Shown here in pieces: positions 50,640 through 60,452 of a stretch of 64,000 nucleotides of DNA (positions within the stretch are counted from its first letter, which is position 1; the number at the start of each line of letters is the position of its first letter). The stretch covers positions 1 through 64,000 of the forward strand of contig JAGWJY010000009.1 of assembly GCA_028865545.1 (NCBI GenBank), written 5' to 3'. A model generated the notes under the pieces. That model made no database searches, was not told where the DNA came from, and saw only the letters and a list, made by a program, of their open reading frames with translations. The translations under genes and the position numbers were made by a program. Origin of the DNA: Alphaproteobacteria bacterium (lineage in GTDB: Bacteria > Pseudomonadota > Alphaproteobacteria > Micropepsales > Micropepsaceae).

Positions 50640-50764
50640 GGCGATGCCTCCGCGGTCATGGCGATTCCCGTCCGGCGAAGTTTTGCCGCATATGCCCGAA
50701 CTGGGCAAACGGGCCCGGCTTGCTGTGGGGCTGGGCATGGCTGCCGTGGACGACCATTCGCACA

Positions 50765-50801
50765 TAGAAAAACGGCGAGCAGGATAGGTCGCTGCTCGCC
50801 G
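50765..50801 (-). terminator. Rho-independent terminator after the M13 peptidase pair
   Basis: A 10-bp perfect stem CGGCGAGCAG/CTGCTCGCCG (50773-50782 with 50792-50801) and 9-base loop. On the minus strand it is followed by TTTTTCTA. It lies 20 bases after the stop codon of the 50821-52878 gene. Confidence 0.85.
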
Positions 50802-50820
50802 CGCTCCGATGGTCTCTAGC

Positions 50821-52878
50821 CTACCAAATATGCACGCGCTGATCCGGCGGGAGGTAGTACTTGTCGCCGGGCTTCACGCCGAACGCCGCGTACCAGCCGT
50901 CCACATTGCGCAGCGGGCCGACCACCCGCCAATGCGGCGGGCTGTGCGGATTGGACAGAACCTGCTGGCGCATCTGGGCATCACGGTACTTGCCGCGCCA
51001 CACCTGTGCGTAGCCGAGGAAAAAGCGCTGGTCGCCGGTAAAGCCGTCAAGCACCGGCGCCGGCTTACCGCCCAGCGAGAGGTGGTAGGCCTTGAGCGAG
51101 ATGGCGACGCCGGACAGATCGCCGATGTTCTCGCCCATGGTGAGCTTGCCGTTGACGTGCAATCCGGGCAGGCCTTCATACGACGAGTATTGCGCGCCGA
51201 GATTGCTGGTGCGTGCGTCGAATGCCTTGCGGTCCTCAGCGGTCCACCAACTCTGCAGGATGCCGTCGCCGGTGTACTTGCTGCCCTGGTCGTCGAAACC
51301 GTGACCAATCTCATGGCCCATGACGACGCCGATGGCGCCGTAATTCACGGCATCGTCGGCGTTGGGATCGAAGAAAGGCGGCTGCAGGATCGCCGCCGGG
51401 AAGAAGATCGAATTGAATAACGGGGTGTAGTAGGCGTTGATGGTTGGCGGCGTCATGCCCCATTCGTTGCGGTCGACTGGCTGGTCGATGCGGTCGAGCC
51501 TATAGCGCCACTCGAATTCGTTGCTGCGTTCGATGTCGCCGACCAGATCATCGCGAGTGATGACCAGCTTGGAATAGTCGCGCCATTTGTCGGGATAACC
51601 GACGTGCGGCGTGAATTTGTGCAGCTTCTCCAGGGCCTTTTCCTTGGTCGCTTCGCTCATCCAGGTGATGGTGCGAATGTCGGCGTCATAGGCCTTCAGC
51701 AGATTGGCGACCAGCGCCTCGACCTTGGCCTTCGACGACGGCGGGAAATACTTGGCGACGTAGAGCTTTCCGAGCGGGTGGCCGAGACGCGTGTCGAGCA
51801 GGTGCACGCCGCGGATGGCGCGAGGCAGCTGTTCCGCCTGGCCGCCGAGGGTCTTGCCGTAGAACTCGAAATCGGCGTCGTCGAAGCGCTTGGGCAGGAA
51901 GGCCGACATGTTGTGGAGGTAGTGCACGGTCAACCAGTCACGCCATACCGGCAAGGGCGTCGCCGAGAAAATCTGCGCCATGGCCGGGAATGCCGTGTTC
52001 TCCCGCACGATGATGATGCGGTCGCCCTTCGGTCCCTTCGCCGAAATGCCCTGGGCGGTAAAGAACGCATCCCAGGGAAAGCCCGGCGCAAAGGCGTCGA
52101 GCTGAGCGATGGTCATCGGATTGTAGGTCTTGTCGGCATTGCGGCGGTCGGCGGCCGGCCAATGCGCCTTGGCGATCTCCGTTTCGAGCTTGAAGATCGC
52201 GTCGGCGCGCGCCTCGGCGTTTTTCGCGCCGGTCAGCGTCAACATGGTCGCCAGGTATTTGCGGTAGGCCGTGCGTGCCGCGGAGAGCGCCGGATCGTCC
52301 TTCAGATAATAGTCGCGGTCGGGCATCCCGAGACCGGACTGGGTGACGGTCGTCACATATTCATTGGAGTTCTTGGCGTTGGCATTGATGAAGTCGCCGA
52401 ACAGGCTTTCCGTCGGCCGTGCATGATCGCCCATGGCGCGGGCAACGTCGGTTAGGGTCCTCAGCGAGGCGAAATAGGCGAGGTCCTTTTTTACCGGCGC
52501 CAGGCCGCGCTTTTCGATCTGTGCGGTATCGGTAAAGGCGTCGTAGAGATCGCGCAGCTTTTTCTCTTCGTCATTGAGCTGGGCGCGCGGCTTTGCCTCA
52601 AGACCGTCGACGATGTCGCGCATGCGCTTCTCGCTCAGAATCTGCAGATCCTGAAACGATCCGGTGGAGGTGCGATCCGGCGGAATAACCGCGCCGGCGA
52701 ACCACTTGCCGTTGGCGTAATCGAAGAAATCGTCGCCCGGCTTGACGCTGGTGTCCATGCCGGAAAGATCGACGCCCCAGGCGCCAAGTTGCGCGTGACC
52801 GGCGCCGGCTTGCGCCAGCGCGGCCACCGCCAGTGTCGTGCAGGCGAGGCCTGCAAGAACGAAGGAGAATTTTCTCAC
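50821..52878 (-). CDS. M13-family (neprilysin-like) metallopeptidase
   Basis: 685 residues. A signal peptide (about 1-25) is followed by the all-helical M13 N-terminal domain and the catalytic domain. Catalytic features: NAYYTPLFNSIFFPAAILQP, the zinc site VMGHEIGHGFDDQGSKY (near 521), the third-ligand segment ENIGDLSG and a C-terminal VHIW. M13 enzymes are periplasmic or exported oligopeptidases. It lies 10 bases downstream of a close paralogue, a tandem duplication. Confidence 0.95.
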   Translation of the reverse strand: MRKFSFVLAGLACTTLAVAALAQAGAGHAQLGAWGVDLSGMDTSVKPGDDFFDYANGKWFAGAVIPPDRTSTGSFQDLQILSEKRMRDIVDGLEAKPRAQLNDEEKKLRDLYDAFTDTAQIEKRGLAPVKKDLAYFASLRTLTDVARAMGDHARPTESLFGDFINANAKNSNEYVTTVTQSGLGMPDRDYYLKDDPALSAARTAYRKYLATMLTLTGAKNAEARADAIFKLETEIAKAHWPAADRRNADKTYNPMTIAQLDAFAPGFPWDAFFTAQGISAKGPKGDRIIIVRENTAFPAMAQIFSATPLPVWRDWLTVHYLHNMSAFLPKRFDDADFEFYGKTLGGQAEQLPRAIRGVHLLDTRLGHPLGKLYVAKYFPPSSKAKVEALVANLLKAYDADIRTITWMSEATKEKALEKLHKFTPHVGYPDKWRDYSKLVITRDDLVGDIERSNEFEWRYRLDRIDQPVDRNEWGMTPPTINAYYTPLFNSIFFPAAILQPPFFDPNADDAVNYGAIGVVMGHEIGHGFDDQGSKYTGDGILQSWWTAEDRKAFDARTSNLGAQYSSYEGLPGLHVNGKLTMGENIGDLSGVAISLKAYHLSLGGKPAPVLDGFTGDQRFFLGYAQVWRGKYRDAQMRQQVLSNPHSPPHWRVVGPLRNVDGWYAAFGVKPGDKYYLPPDQRVHIW

Positions 52879-52888
52879 GTTTTTCCCC

Positions 52889-54958
52889 TCACCACAGATG
52901 TACGCGCTGATCTTCGGGCAGGTAATACTTTTCGCCCGGCGTCACGTCGAAGGCTTTGTACCAGCCGTCAACGTTGCGCGTGGTGCCGATAACGCGGAAG
53001 TCGGCGACGGCGTGTTCGTTCGACAAGGTCTGGGTACGCGTGGCGCTGTCGCGCATCTTCGTCCGCCAGATCTGGCCATAGGACAGGAAGAAGCGTTGAT
53101 CGCCGGTAAAGCCGTCGAGCACCGGCGCCGGCTTGCCGTCGAGGGAGAGGTGATAGGCCTTCTCGGCGATCGTCAGACCCGCGAGGTCGGCGATGGCTTC
53201 ACCCAGCACGTTCTTGCCGATGATGTGCAGGCCCGGCAGCGGCTCATAGGTGTCGTATTGATCGGCTAGTTCGGTGGTGCGCTGGTCGAAGTTCTTGCGG
53301 TCCTCGGCCGTCCACCAGTCCTGCAACACGCCGTCGCCGGTGTATTTCGAGCCCTGGTCGTCGAAGCCGTGGCTGATTTCGTGACCGATCACCGCACCAA
53401 TGCCGCCATAGTTCACCGCGTCGTCGGCGTTGGGATCGAAGAATGGCGGCTGCAGGATAGCGGCCGGGAACACGATCTCATTGAACGATGGATTGTAATA
53501 GGCGTTGATGGTCGGCGGCGTCATGCCCCATTCGGCCTTGTCGACCGGATCGTCGAGGCGCTTCAGTTCGCGGTTCCATTCGAACTCGTTGCCGGCCTGG
53601 ACATCTGCGACCAGTTCGCCCGGCACGACTTTATAGGCGGAATAGTCACGCCATTTGTCGGGATAGCCGATCTTCAGCATGTAGTGATGCAGTTTGTCGA
53701 GCGCCTTGGTCTTGGTCTCCGGCGTCATCCAGGTCAGAGTCTGAATGTCCTCTTCGTAGGCCTTAAGCAGGTTGTGGACGAGGTCCAGCGCCTTAGCCTT
53801 GGCCTCGGGCGGGAAGTACTTGGCGACATAGAGCTTGCCCAACGCCTCGCCCAGCAAGTTGTCGAGCAGATGGACGCCACGCGTCGGCCGATCAAGTTGC
53901 GCCGTGCGGCCGCCAAGCACTGTGCCGTAAAAGGCGAAGTTCGTGTCGTCGAATTTCTTCGGCAGGTAAGGCGCATATTCGTGCAGATAATGCACGGCCA
54001 GATAATCGCGCCACACCGAGACCGGCGTCTTGGCGAAGATGGCTGCGATCTTGGGGAAGGCCGATTTCTCCGCGACGATCACCTGGCGGGCGCCCTTCGG
54101 GCCCTTGGTCGGAATGCCGGCCTCATCGAAGAAGGCATTCCAGGGGAATTGCGGCGCCAGCTTCTTCAGCGTCGGGTAGGGCATTGGATTGTAGATTTTG
54201 GTCTCGTCGCGGCGGTCAGCGCGCGTCCAGGAGACTTTGGCAATCTCTTTCTCGACCGCATAGATCTTGGCGGCGCGTTCTTCGGCGTTCTTGAAACCCG
54301 CCAAGGTCAGCATGTCGGCGAGGTATTTCTTGTAGGCCTCGCGCGTGGCGGCCAGCGCCTTGTCGTCGCGCAGATAGTAATCGCGGTCGGGCATGCCCAA
54401 GCCGGATTGCCCCAGATTGATCGAGTAGGCGTCCGGGTTCTTGTCGTCGATACCGATGCCGACATTGAAGACACTCTCGGTGCCGAGCTTGGTGGACGCC
54501 ATGGCACGCGCCACGTCCGCCTTGGTCTTGAGATGGGCGAAATAGTCGAGATCGGCCTGCACCGGCTTGAGCCCGTTGGCATCGATCTGCTTTTCGTTGA
54601 TGAAGGCGTCGTAGAGGTCGCGCAGCTTGCGTTCTTCCGGCGTCAGTGAGTCGTATGACTTGGCCTCCAATCCGTCGACGATGTCGCGCATCCGCTTCTC
54701 GCTCAGGATCTGGAGATTCTGGAACGAGCCGTTGCTGGAACGATCGGGCGCGATGGTCGCGGTCTTGAGCCAGTTGCCGTTGACGTAGTCGAAGAAGTTG
54801 TCTCCGGGCTTCACGCTCTTGTCCATGCCGCTGAGTTCGACGCCCCAAGTTCCCAGGGTCGCCTTCGGCATGGGCGGCGCCGCGGGCGGCGGTGGCGGGG
54901 TCGGCGCCGTGCAACCGGCGCAGGCGAGAACGGCAAGAGCGAGAAGACTCCGACGCAT
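52889..54958 (-). CDS. M13-family metallopeptidase, lipoprotein
   Basis: 689 residues from ATG 54958 (GGAG 6 bases upstream). The signal ends in the lipobox LACAGC, so the mature protein is lipid-anchored, followed by a Pro-rich linker. The zinc site is VIGHEISHGFDDQGSKY (near 527), with NAYYNPSFNEIVFPAAILQP before it and GEAIADLAG after; the C-terminus is VHLW. It is clearly paralogous to the following gene along its whole length, but membrane-anchored instead of freely exported. Confidence 0.95.
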   Translation of the reverse strand: MRRSLLALAVLACAGCTAPTPPPPPAAPPMPKATLGTWGVELSGMDKSVKPGDNFFDYVNGNWLKTATIAPDRSSNGSFQNLQILSEKRMRDIVDGLEAKSYDSLTPEERKLRDLYDAFINEKQIDANGLKPVQADLDYFAHLKTKADVARAMASTKLGTESVFNVGIGIDDKNPDAYSINLGQSGLGMPDRDYYLRDDKALAATREAYKKYLADMLTLAGFKNAEERAAKIYAVEKEIAKVSWTRADRRDETKIYNPMPYPTLKKLAPQFPWNAFFDEAGIPTKGPKGARQVIVAEKSAFPKIAAIFAKTPVSVWRDYLAVHYLHEYAPYLPKKFDDTNFAFYGTVLGGRTAQLDRPTRGVHLLDNLLGEALGKLYVAKYFPPEAKAKALDLVHNLLKAYEEDIQTLTWMTPETKTKALDKLHHYMLKIGYPDKWRDYSAYKVVPGELVADVQAGNEFEWNRELKRLDDPVDKAEWGMTPPTINAYYNPSFNEIVFPAAILQPPFFDPNADDAVNYGGIGAVIGHEISHGFDDQGSKYTGDGVLQDWWTAEDRKNFDQRTTELADQYDTYEPLPGLHIIGKNVLGEAIADLAGLTIAEKAYHLSLDGKPAPVLDGFTGDQRFFLSYGQIWRTKMRDSATRTQTLSNEHAVADFRVIGTTRNVDGWYKAFDVTPGEKYYLPEDQRVHLW

Positions 54959-55068
54959 AATGTGCTCCATAGCGATGTGAAGATGCGGGCGCACGGCCCG
55001 TCCGGAGAGGGTTTCCGGTAATGTGTCAGGGGAACGGACCCGGTTGCAAGTCACGGTCACGCGAGGGG

Positions 55069-55872
55069 CTACTTCCCCTTGAAGCTGGGAGGCCGCTTCT
55101 GCAGGAAGGCGCCGACGCCTTCGACGAAATCCTCTGTCCCGCCAGCGGCCCGCTGGCTGCGGCGTTCCACCTCAAGCTGCTGTTCGTAGGTGTTGTGCGG
55201 GCTTTCCCAATACATCCGCCGCATGGCCGCCAGCGCCACCGTCGGGCCCTGCGCCAGTTTCGCGGCAAGCTGCAGAGATTCGTCCAGCAGGCTGGCGTCG
55301 TCGAAGACGCGGTTGACCAGCCCCCATTCCAGGGCCTTTTCCGCCGGGAGCTTTTCGGCCAGCAGCGACAATTCCCGTGCGCGCGCCAGCCCGATCAATC
55401 GCGGCAGCAACCAGGTCGACCCGCCGTCGGGCACCAGGCCGATGCGCGCGAAAGCCTGGACGAAATAGGCGGAGCGCCCCGCTACGATCAGATCGCCCAT
55501 AAGTGCGATGCTCATGCCGATTCCGGCGGCAGCGCCGTTGACCGCCATGATGATCGGCAGCGGCACGTCGCGCAGCTTGCGCAGCAGCGGATGATAGAGC
55601 GTATCGAGCCGTTGGCCGATCGCCGTCGGGATGTCTGCGGCGCCTTCGGCCGGCCCTTCGGCGAGATTGGCGCCGGAGCAGAAGGCGCGTCCTTCTCCGG
55701 TGACGACCAGAGCGCGGAAGCCGTTGGCGGGACTGGAGACGAAATCCAGCGCCTCCGACGCTCCGGCGATCATCTTCGCCGACACTGCGTTCATCACTTC
55801 GGGATGATTGAGCGTCAGCAAGGCGACTGTGCCGTGCTTCGTGACAGTGACGCGATCGAAATCGGTTCTCAT
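55069..55872 (-). CDS. Enoyl-CoA hydratase/isomerase family protein
   Basis: 267 residues from ATG 55872. Crotonase fold: LTLNHPEVMNAVSAKM, the oxyanion-hole segment EGRAFCSGANL, AVNGAAAGIGMSIALMGDLIV and the second catalytic segment RIGLVPDGGSTWLLPRLIG. The Asp in VPDGG and the overall pattern resemble PaaG-type isomerases more than the Glu-Glu hydratases. It probably acts in fatty-acid or aromatic acyl-CoA breakdown. The longer frame upstream has no family support. Confidence 0.9.
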   Translation of the reverse strand: MRTDFDRVTVTKHGTVALLTLNHPEVMNAVSAKMIAGASEALDFVSSPANGFRALVVTGEGRAFCSGANLAEGPAEGAADIPTAIGQRLDTLYHPLLRKLRDVPLPIIMAVNGAAAGIGMSIALMGDLIVAGRSAYFVQAFARIGLVPDGGSTWLLPRLIGLARARELSLLAEKLPAEKALEWGLVNRVFDDASLLDESLQLAAKLAQGPTVALAAMRRMYWESPHNTYEQQLEVERRSQRAAGGTEDFVEGVGAFLQKRPPSFKGK

Positions 55873-55930
55873 GCGAACCCCGGTTGGTGTGGGATGAGCA
55901 TGGCCGGGATCGTTTCGCTTTGGAAGGCCG

Positions 55931-56992
55931 TCAGGCCGCGTCGGTTTCTTCCTGCACGGCAAGTTCGGTTTCGCCGACGACACGGTTCCGCCCCGTGTGC
56001 TTGGCGCGGTAGAGGCAGGTATCGGCCCGCCGTACAAGCAACTCCGGCGCGTCGCCGCGGCGCAGTTCGGCGACACCGATCGAAATCGTGATCCGGCCGA
56101 GAATGTCGCCGGTCGATTTCTTGACCAGTTTCTTGCCTTCGACCGTGGAGCGGATCTGGTTGGCGAGATTGATGGCGTCGGCCAGTGCGGTCTGGCGCAG
56201 GATAACGGTGAATTCCTCGCCGCCGTATCGCGCGGCGGTGTCGCGGCCCTTGACGTTCTCCGAAAGGCAGGTGGCGACGAGACGCAGCACCTGGTCGCCG
56301 GTTTGATGACCCCAGGTGTCGTTGAAACTCTTGAAAAAGTCGATGTCGCACATCAGCAGAGACACCGGGACGCCGGTCTCGCGGAAATCGTTGACCGCCG
56401 CCTGCAGCTCGCTGTCGAAGGCCTTGCGATTGGCGATGCCGGTCAGCGCGTCGACACGTGTCTCCTTGCGGACGTCTTCGAGCTGTACTTTCAGTTCGGT
56501 AACCTGCTGCGAGGAGCGCTGCAATTCGTCTTCCAGATTCTTCGCGCGGGTTTCCATGGCGCGGGTGGCGCCGAGCAATCCATCGACCAGCTTGCGCACG
56601 CCGTCCGGCGATTGATCGTCGCCGAGTTCACCGCTGGCGGCGGACAGGGCGCGGCCGTAATCGCCGGCGTGTTTGCCCGCGGCTTCCAACTTGCCGAGCA
56701 CCACGTCCAACGCTTCGCTGATGCCGCTGCCGACTTCTTCCACGGTCTTCGCCGCACGCTCGCTCGTCAGGCAGCGCGCCCGCAGGTCGTTCAGCAACGA
56801 CGTGGAGATCGGACTGCGCTTGCGGACCAACTCACCGAGCGCGTTCGAGATCGCCGCGTTATCACCAGACGCGTAGAGGTAAAAAAGTTCGAAATTGTCC
56901 GGCGTGGGCGGCACGCTGCAGTCGCCCATCAAGGCGATCGCCGTCTTGGCCAGAGCTTGTTCGCGTTCCTGACTAGCCACGCACGTCCCCAC
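55931..56992 (-). CDS. GGDEF-domain diguanylate cyclase
   Basis: 353 residues, GTG start. The N-terminal part (about 1-160) is helical and cytoplasmic with no membrane segment, then a coiled coil leads into a GGDEF domain (about 185-340). The active-site motif GGEEF (near 257) is intact, with DALTGIANRKAF and DIDFFKSFNDTWGHQTGD typical of active enzymes. The product-inhibition site reads KGRD, not RxxD, so feedback control by c-di-GMP may be weak. No EAL domain. Confidence 0.92.
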   Translation of the reverse strand: MGTCVASQEREQALAKTAIALMGDCSVPPTPDNFELFYLYASGDNAAISNALGELVRKRSPISTSLLNDLRARCLTSERAAKTVEEVGSGISEALDVVLGKLEAAGKHAGDYGRALSAASGELGDDQSPDGVRKLVDGLLGATRAMETRAKNLEDELQRSSQQVTELKVQLEDVRKETRVDALTGIANRKAFDSELQAAVNDFRETGVPVSLLMCDIDFFKSFNDTWGHQTGDQVLRLVATCLSENVKGRDTAARYGGEEFTVILRQTALADAINLANQIRSTVEGKKLVKKSTGDILGRITISIGVAELRRGDAPELLVRRADTCLYRAKHTGRNRVVGETELAVQEETDAA

Positions 56993-57138
56993 GCTATTTC
57001 CGCAAGGTCATGCTGCGGAAACCGACATGGCGGGAATTTTGAGCGCCGGATCGTAAGAAAGCGTTAAGCGGCGGATTGAAGGCGCGCCCGCCGACTGCTT
57101 TACTTTGACAAAATATCACCATGCCTCGGGGGCAGGAC

Positions 57139-58587
57139 ATGAGCGCCGCGGAAGCCAGAACCCAGGACCAGGACGGCGCGATGCGCCAGATGCTGGCGCG
57201 TCAACGAAATGCTCACCATGTTGACGGCCCGCCGAGCGCGGAGTTGCGCATCGATCGCATCGACCGGGCCATCGGCCTGCTGGTCGGCTACAAATACCCT
57301 CTGGCGGAGGCGCTGCGCGAGGATTTCGGCCATCGTTCGGTGCATGCCACACTGCTTACCGATATCGCCGGCTCCATCGCCCCGCTGAAATTCGCCAGGG
57401 AAAACCTGCGCGCCTGGATGCGCCCGGAGAAACGCAAGGTGAATCCGGCGATCCTGGGTCTGTTCGGCGCGAGAGCGCGGGTGGAATATCAACCCAAGGG
57501 CGTGGTCGGCATCATCAGCCCGTGGAATTTTCCGGTACAGCTGACCTTCGGGCCGCTGGCGGGAGCCTTCGCGGCCGGCAACCGGCTCATGATCAAGCCG
57601 AGCGAATTCACGCCGCATACCTCCGAACTCTTGGCGAAAATTTTCCGAACCGCTTTCGACGAAAGTGAAGTCGCAGTATTCACCGGCGGACCGGAGGTCG
57701 GCGCGGCATTCTCCAAGCTGCCATTCGACCATCTGCTGTTCACCGGCGCGACGTCGATCGCCTATCACGTGATGCGCGCCGCGGCGGAGAATCTGGTACC
57801 GACGACGCTGGAACTCGGCGGCAAGTCGCCGGTGATCGTCGGCAGAACCGCCAATATCGATCTCGCCGCAAAGCGCGTCATGATGGTCAAGACGTTGAAC
57901 GCGGGGCAGATCTGCCTGGCGCCGGATTATGTGATGGTACCGAAGGACAAGGCCGGCGACTTCGTCGCTGCCGCACAGGGGGCCGTCGCCGCGATGTTTC
58001 CAACGCTCAAGGACAATCCCGACTACACCTCGGTGATCAACCAGCGGCATTATGACCGGTTGATGGGCTATGTGGCCGACGCCCGGGCGAAAGGCGCGGA
58101 GATCGTGGAGATCAATCCGGCACGAGAGGATTTCAACCAGCAGCCGTTCCACAAGATCCCGCCGACACTGATCCTCAATCCTACCGACGACATGGCCGTG
58201 ATGAAGGACGAGATCTTCGGACCGCTGCTGCCGGTGAAGACCTATGAGGCGGCCGACGAAGCGATCGGTTACGTCAACGATCACCCGCGACCGCTGGGGC
58301 TTTATTATTTCGGCACCGATTCGGCAGAGGAGCAGCGGGTGCTGGCGCGGACGACCTCGGGCGGCGTCACCGTCAACGATGTTTTCATGCATATAAGCAT
58401 GGAAGATCTGCCTTTCGGAGGTATCGGGCCATCGGGCATGGGGTCCTATCACGGTCTCGACGGTTTCAAGACCTTCAGCCACGCCAAGGCGGTATTCCAT
58501 CAGACGAAAACTGATGTCACTGGCATGTTGCGCCCGCCTTACGGCGCGAAGTTCCTCAAGATGGTGGAAAGCCAGATCAAGCGTTAG
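57139..58587 (+). CDS. Coniferyl-aldehyde-type aldehyde dehydrogenase
   Basis: 482 residues from ATG 57139 (an ATG at 57121 is also open). NAD(P)-dependent ALDH superfamily. The general base Glu is in TTLELGGKSPVIV and the catalytic Cys in LNAGQICLAPDYV (near 258); SPWNFPVQLTFGPLAGAFAAGNR binds the cofactor. It resembles the coniferyl aldehyde dehydrogenase group, which also includes fatty-aldehyde dehydrogenases, and ends without a C-terminal membrane helix. Divergent from the diguanylate cyclase gene. Confidence 0.92.
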   Translation: MSAAEARTQDQDGAMRQMLARQRNAHHVDGPPSAELRIDRIDRAIGLLVGYKYPLAEALREDFGHRSVHATLLTDIAGSIAPLKFARENLRAWMRPEKRKVNPAILGLFGARARVEYQPKGVVGIISPWNFPVQLTFGPLAGAFAAGNRLMIKPSEFTPHTSELLAKIFRTAFDESEVAVFTGGPEVGAAFSKLPFDHLLFTGATSIAYHVMRAAAENLVPTTLELGGKSPVIVGRTANIDLAAKRVMMVKTLNAGQICLAPDYVMVPKDKAGDFVAAAQGAVAAMFPTLKDNPDYTSVINQRHYDRLMGYVADARAKGAEIVEINPAREDFNQQPFHKIPPTLILNPTDDMAVMKDEIFGPLLPVKTYEAADEAIGYVNDHPRPLGLYYFGTDSAEEQRVLARTTSGGVTVNDVFMHISMEDLPFGGIGPSGMGSYHGLDGFKTFSHAKAVFHQTKTDVTGMLRPPYGAKFLKMVESQIKR

Positions 58588-58625
58588 CGCCTTTTGTGTC
58601 AGGTCGCTCCAATATTGCGCACCAC

Positions 58626-58679
58626 GGCCGGACTTGATCCGGCCATCCGCAAATTGGTTGGGCGGCTCGGCGGCCGCCC
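58626..58679. repeat. Intergenic palindromic repeat
   Basis: Two adjacent hairpins: GGCCGGA-CTTGA-TCCGGCC (58626-58644), related to the element at 1276-1320, and GGGCGGC/GCCGCCC (58660-58666 with 58673-58679). No T-run follows on either strand. They lie between the convergent ALDH and helicase genes and could still slow transcription from both sides. Confidence 0.55.
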
Positions 58680-58721
58680 ATGGTAAAAATCTGATTTAAT
58701 TCCAGCAGAATCCGCGCGAAC

Positions 58722-60452
58722 TCAGCTGTCCGACTTCTCTTTCTTCGCCGGGCGCGCCGGTTTTGCCGGCGGAAGGTTGACCGGTCGCAACAGGAAGGCC
58801 GGAAGCTGCTGCGTATCTGGCTGCCTCGGCTCACGCGGCTGCTGCTGCTTGGATGGCTGTTGCGGCTTAGGCGGACGCGGGGCGTATTGCACCGGTGCGT
58901 GCTGCGCCGGAGCAGGCTGCTTCTGCGGCTGATGCTGTCTAGGTTCCTGCGGGCGCGGCGTGGGATGGTCGGCGCCAGGCTTGGCGGGTTCCATGGAGGC
59001 GACTTGGCCGTGCGGTTTCACCGGATGTTCGCGGTGACGCTCACCGCGTCCGCGACTGCGGTCGCGGCCATGACGGTCTCGGCCGCCCTTGTGGTCGTCG
59101 CGCGGTGGGCGCGCTTCGACCGCATCGGCAAGGCCTTCGAGTGTGCGGTGAGAAAGCGCCGATTTGGTCAGTTTCTCTATGGCTTCGACATATTTCGCAT
59201 CGCGTGAGGTGGCGAGCATATAGGCCGTGCCGCTGCGTCCGGCGCGGCCGGTGCGGCCGATGCGATGGACGTAATCGTCGGGATGGAACGGTACGTCGTA
59301 ATTGAAGATGTGGCTGACGGCTGGAATGTCGAGTCCGCGTGCTGCCACGTCGCTGGCCACCAGGAGCGCCAGTTCGCCGCTGCGGAACGCGTCCAATGTC
59401 CGCGTGCGCACGGACTGATCGAGATCTCCGTGCAGCGGTGCGGCGTTGAAGCCGTGCTTCGACAGCGATTTCGCCACAATGTCGACGTCGCGCTTGCGGT
59501 TGCAGAAGACGATGGCGTTCTTGATCTCGCCTTCTTCCTTCATCAGGCGGCGCAAGGCTTCGCGCTTCGCCCAGTCGTTGCTCGGGACGTCGATGATTTC
59601 CTGCTTGATGTTCTCGGCGGTGGTGGCGGGACGCGCCACTTCCACGCGCACGGGATTGTGCAGGAACTGATCGGTCAGTCGACGGATTTCCGGCGGCATG
59701 GTTGCCGAGTAGAACAGGGTCTGCCGCGTGAAGGGGATCAGCTTGCAGATGCGCTCGACGTCGGGGATGAAGCCCATGTCGAGCATGCGGTCGGCTTCGT
59801 CGATCACCAGTATCTGAACCTGAGACAGCATCAGCTTGCCACGCTCGAAATGGTCGAGCATGCGGCCCGGCGTTGCGATCAGCACGTCGACGCCGCGGTC
59901 GAGCTTGCGATCCTGATCGTCGAACGAAACGCCGCCGATCAGCAGCGCCATCGAGAGCTTGTTGTATTTGCCGTATTTCTCGAAACTTTCGGCAACCTGG
60001 GCGGCGAGTTCGCGCGTCGGTTCGAGGATCAGCGAACGCGGCATGCGCGCCTTGGCGCGTCCGCGCGCCAGCAACTCGATCATGGGCAGCGTGAACGATG
60101 CCGTTTTGCCGGTGCCCGTCTGGGCGATGCCGATGATATCGCGGCGCTTGATGACATGCGGGATGCCCTGCGCCTGGATCGGGGTGGGTGTCTTGTAGCC
60201 CGCTTCAGCGACGGCCTTCTGCAGGTCCTGCGACAGGCCGAGCGAGTCGAAACCGGGTTCGTCGGGCGGTGATTCTGCCGCCACGGTCTGCGTGGGCTCA
60301 GGGGAAGGGGCCTCTGCCGGCTGGGCAACCGTACCGGTTGCCGGCATTTCGGGAGAGGTGGAGGCGGCATCCGCCGCGGGATTAGTGGAAGTATCCGAAG
60401 GATTTACTTCAACTGTGCCGGCTTGCGCGCCGGCGTTCGTCACGTTCGTCAA
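58722..60452 (-). CDS. DEAD-box RNA helicase, RhlE-like
   Basis: 576 residues from the TTG at 60452 (AGGAG 5 bases upstream). A long Ala/Pro/Thr-rich N-terminal extension (about 1-65) precedes the helicase core: Q-motif PTPIQAQGIP, Walker A AQTGTGKT (near 111), PTRELA, DEAD (near 220), SAT and HRIGRTGRAG. The C-terminal 140 residues are disordered, first Arg/Gly/His-rich and then Gln/Pro-rich, likely to bind RNA. Probably helps ribosome assembly or RNA decay. Confidence 0.95.
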   Translation of the reverse strand: MTNVTNAGAQAGTVEVNPSDTSTNPAADAASTSPEMPATGTVAQPAEAPSPEPTQTVAAESPPDEPGFDSLGLSQDLQKAVAEAGYKTPTPIQAQGIPHVIKRRDIIGIAQTGTGKTASFTLPMIELLARGRAKARMPRSLILEPTRELAAQVAESFEKYGKYNKLSMALLIGGVSFDDQDRKLDRGVDVLIATPGRMLDHFERGKLMLSQVQILVIDEADRMLDMGFIPDVERICKLIPFTRQTLFYSATMPPEIRRLTDQFLHNPVRVEVARPATTAENIKQEIIDVPSNDWAKREALRRLMKEEGEIKNAIVFCNRKRDVDIVAKSLSKHGFNAAPLHGDLDQSVRTRTLDAFRSGELALLVASDVAARGLDIPAVSHIFNYDVPFHPDDYVHRIGRTGRAGRSGTAYMLATSRDAKYVEAIEKLTKSALSHRTLEGLADAVEARPPRDDHKGGRDRHGRDRSRGRGERHREHPVKPHGQVASMEPAKPGADHPTPRPQEPRQHQPQKQPAPAQHAPVQYAPRPPKPQQPSKQQQPREPRQPDTQQLPAFLLRPVNLPPAKPARPAKKEKSDS

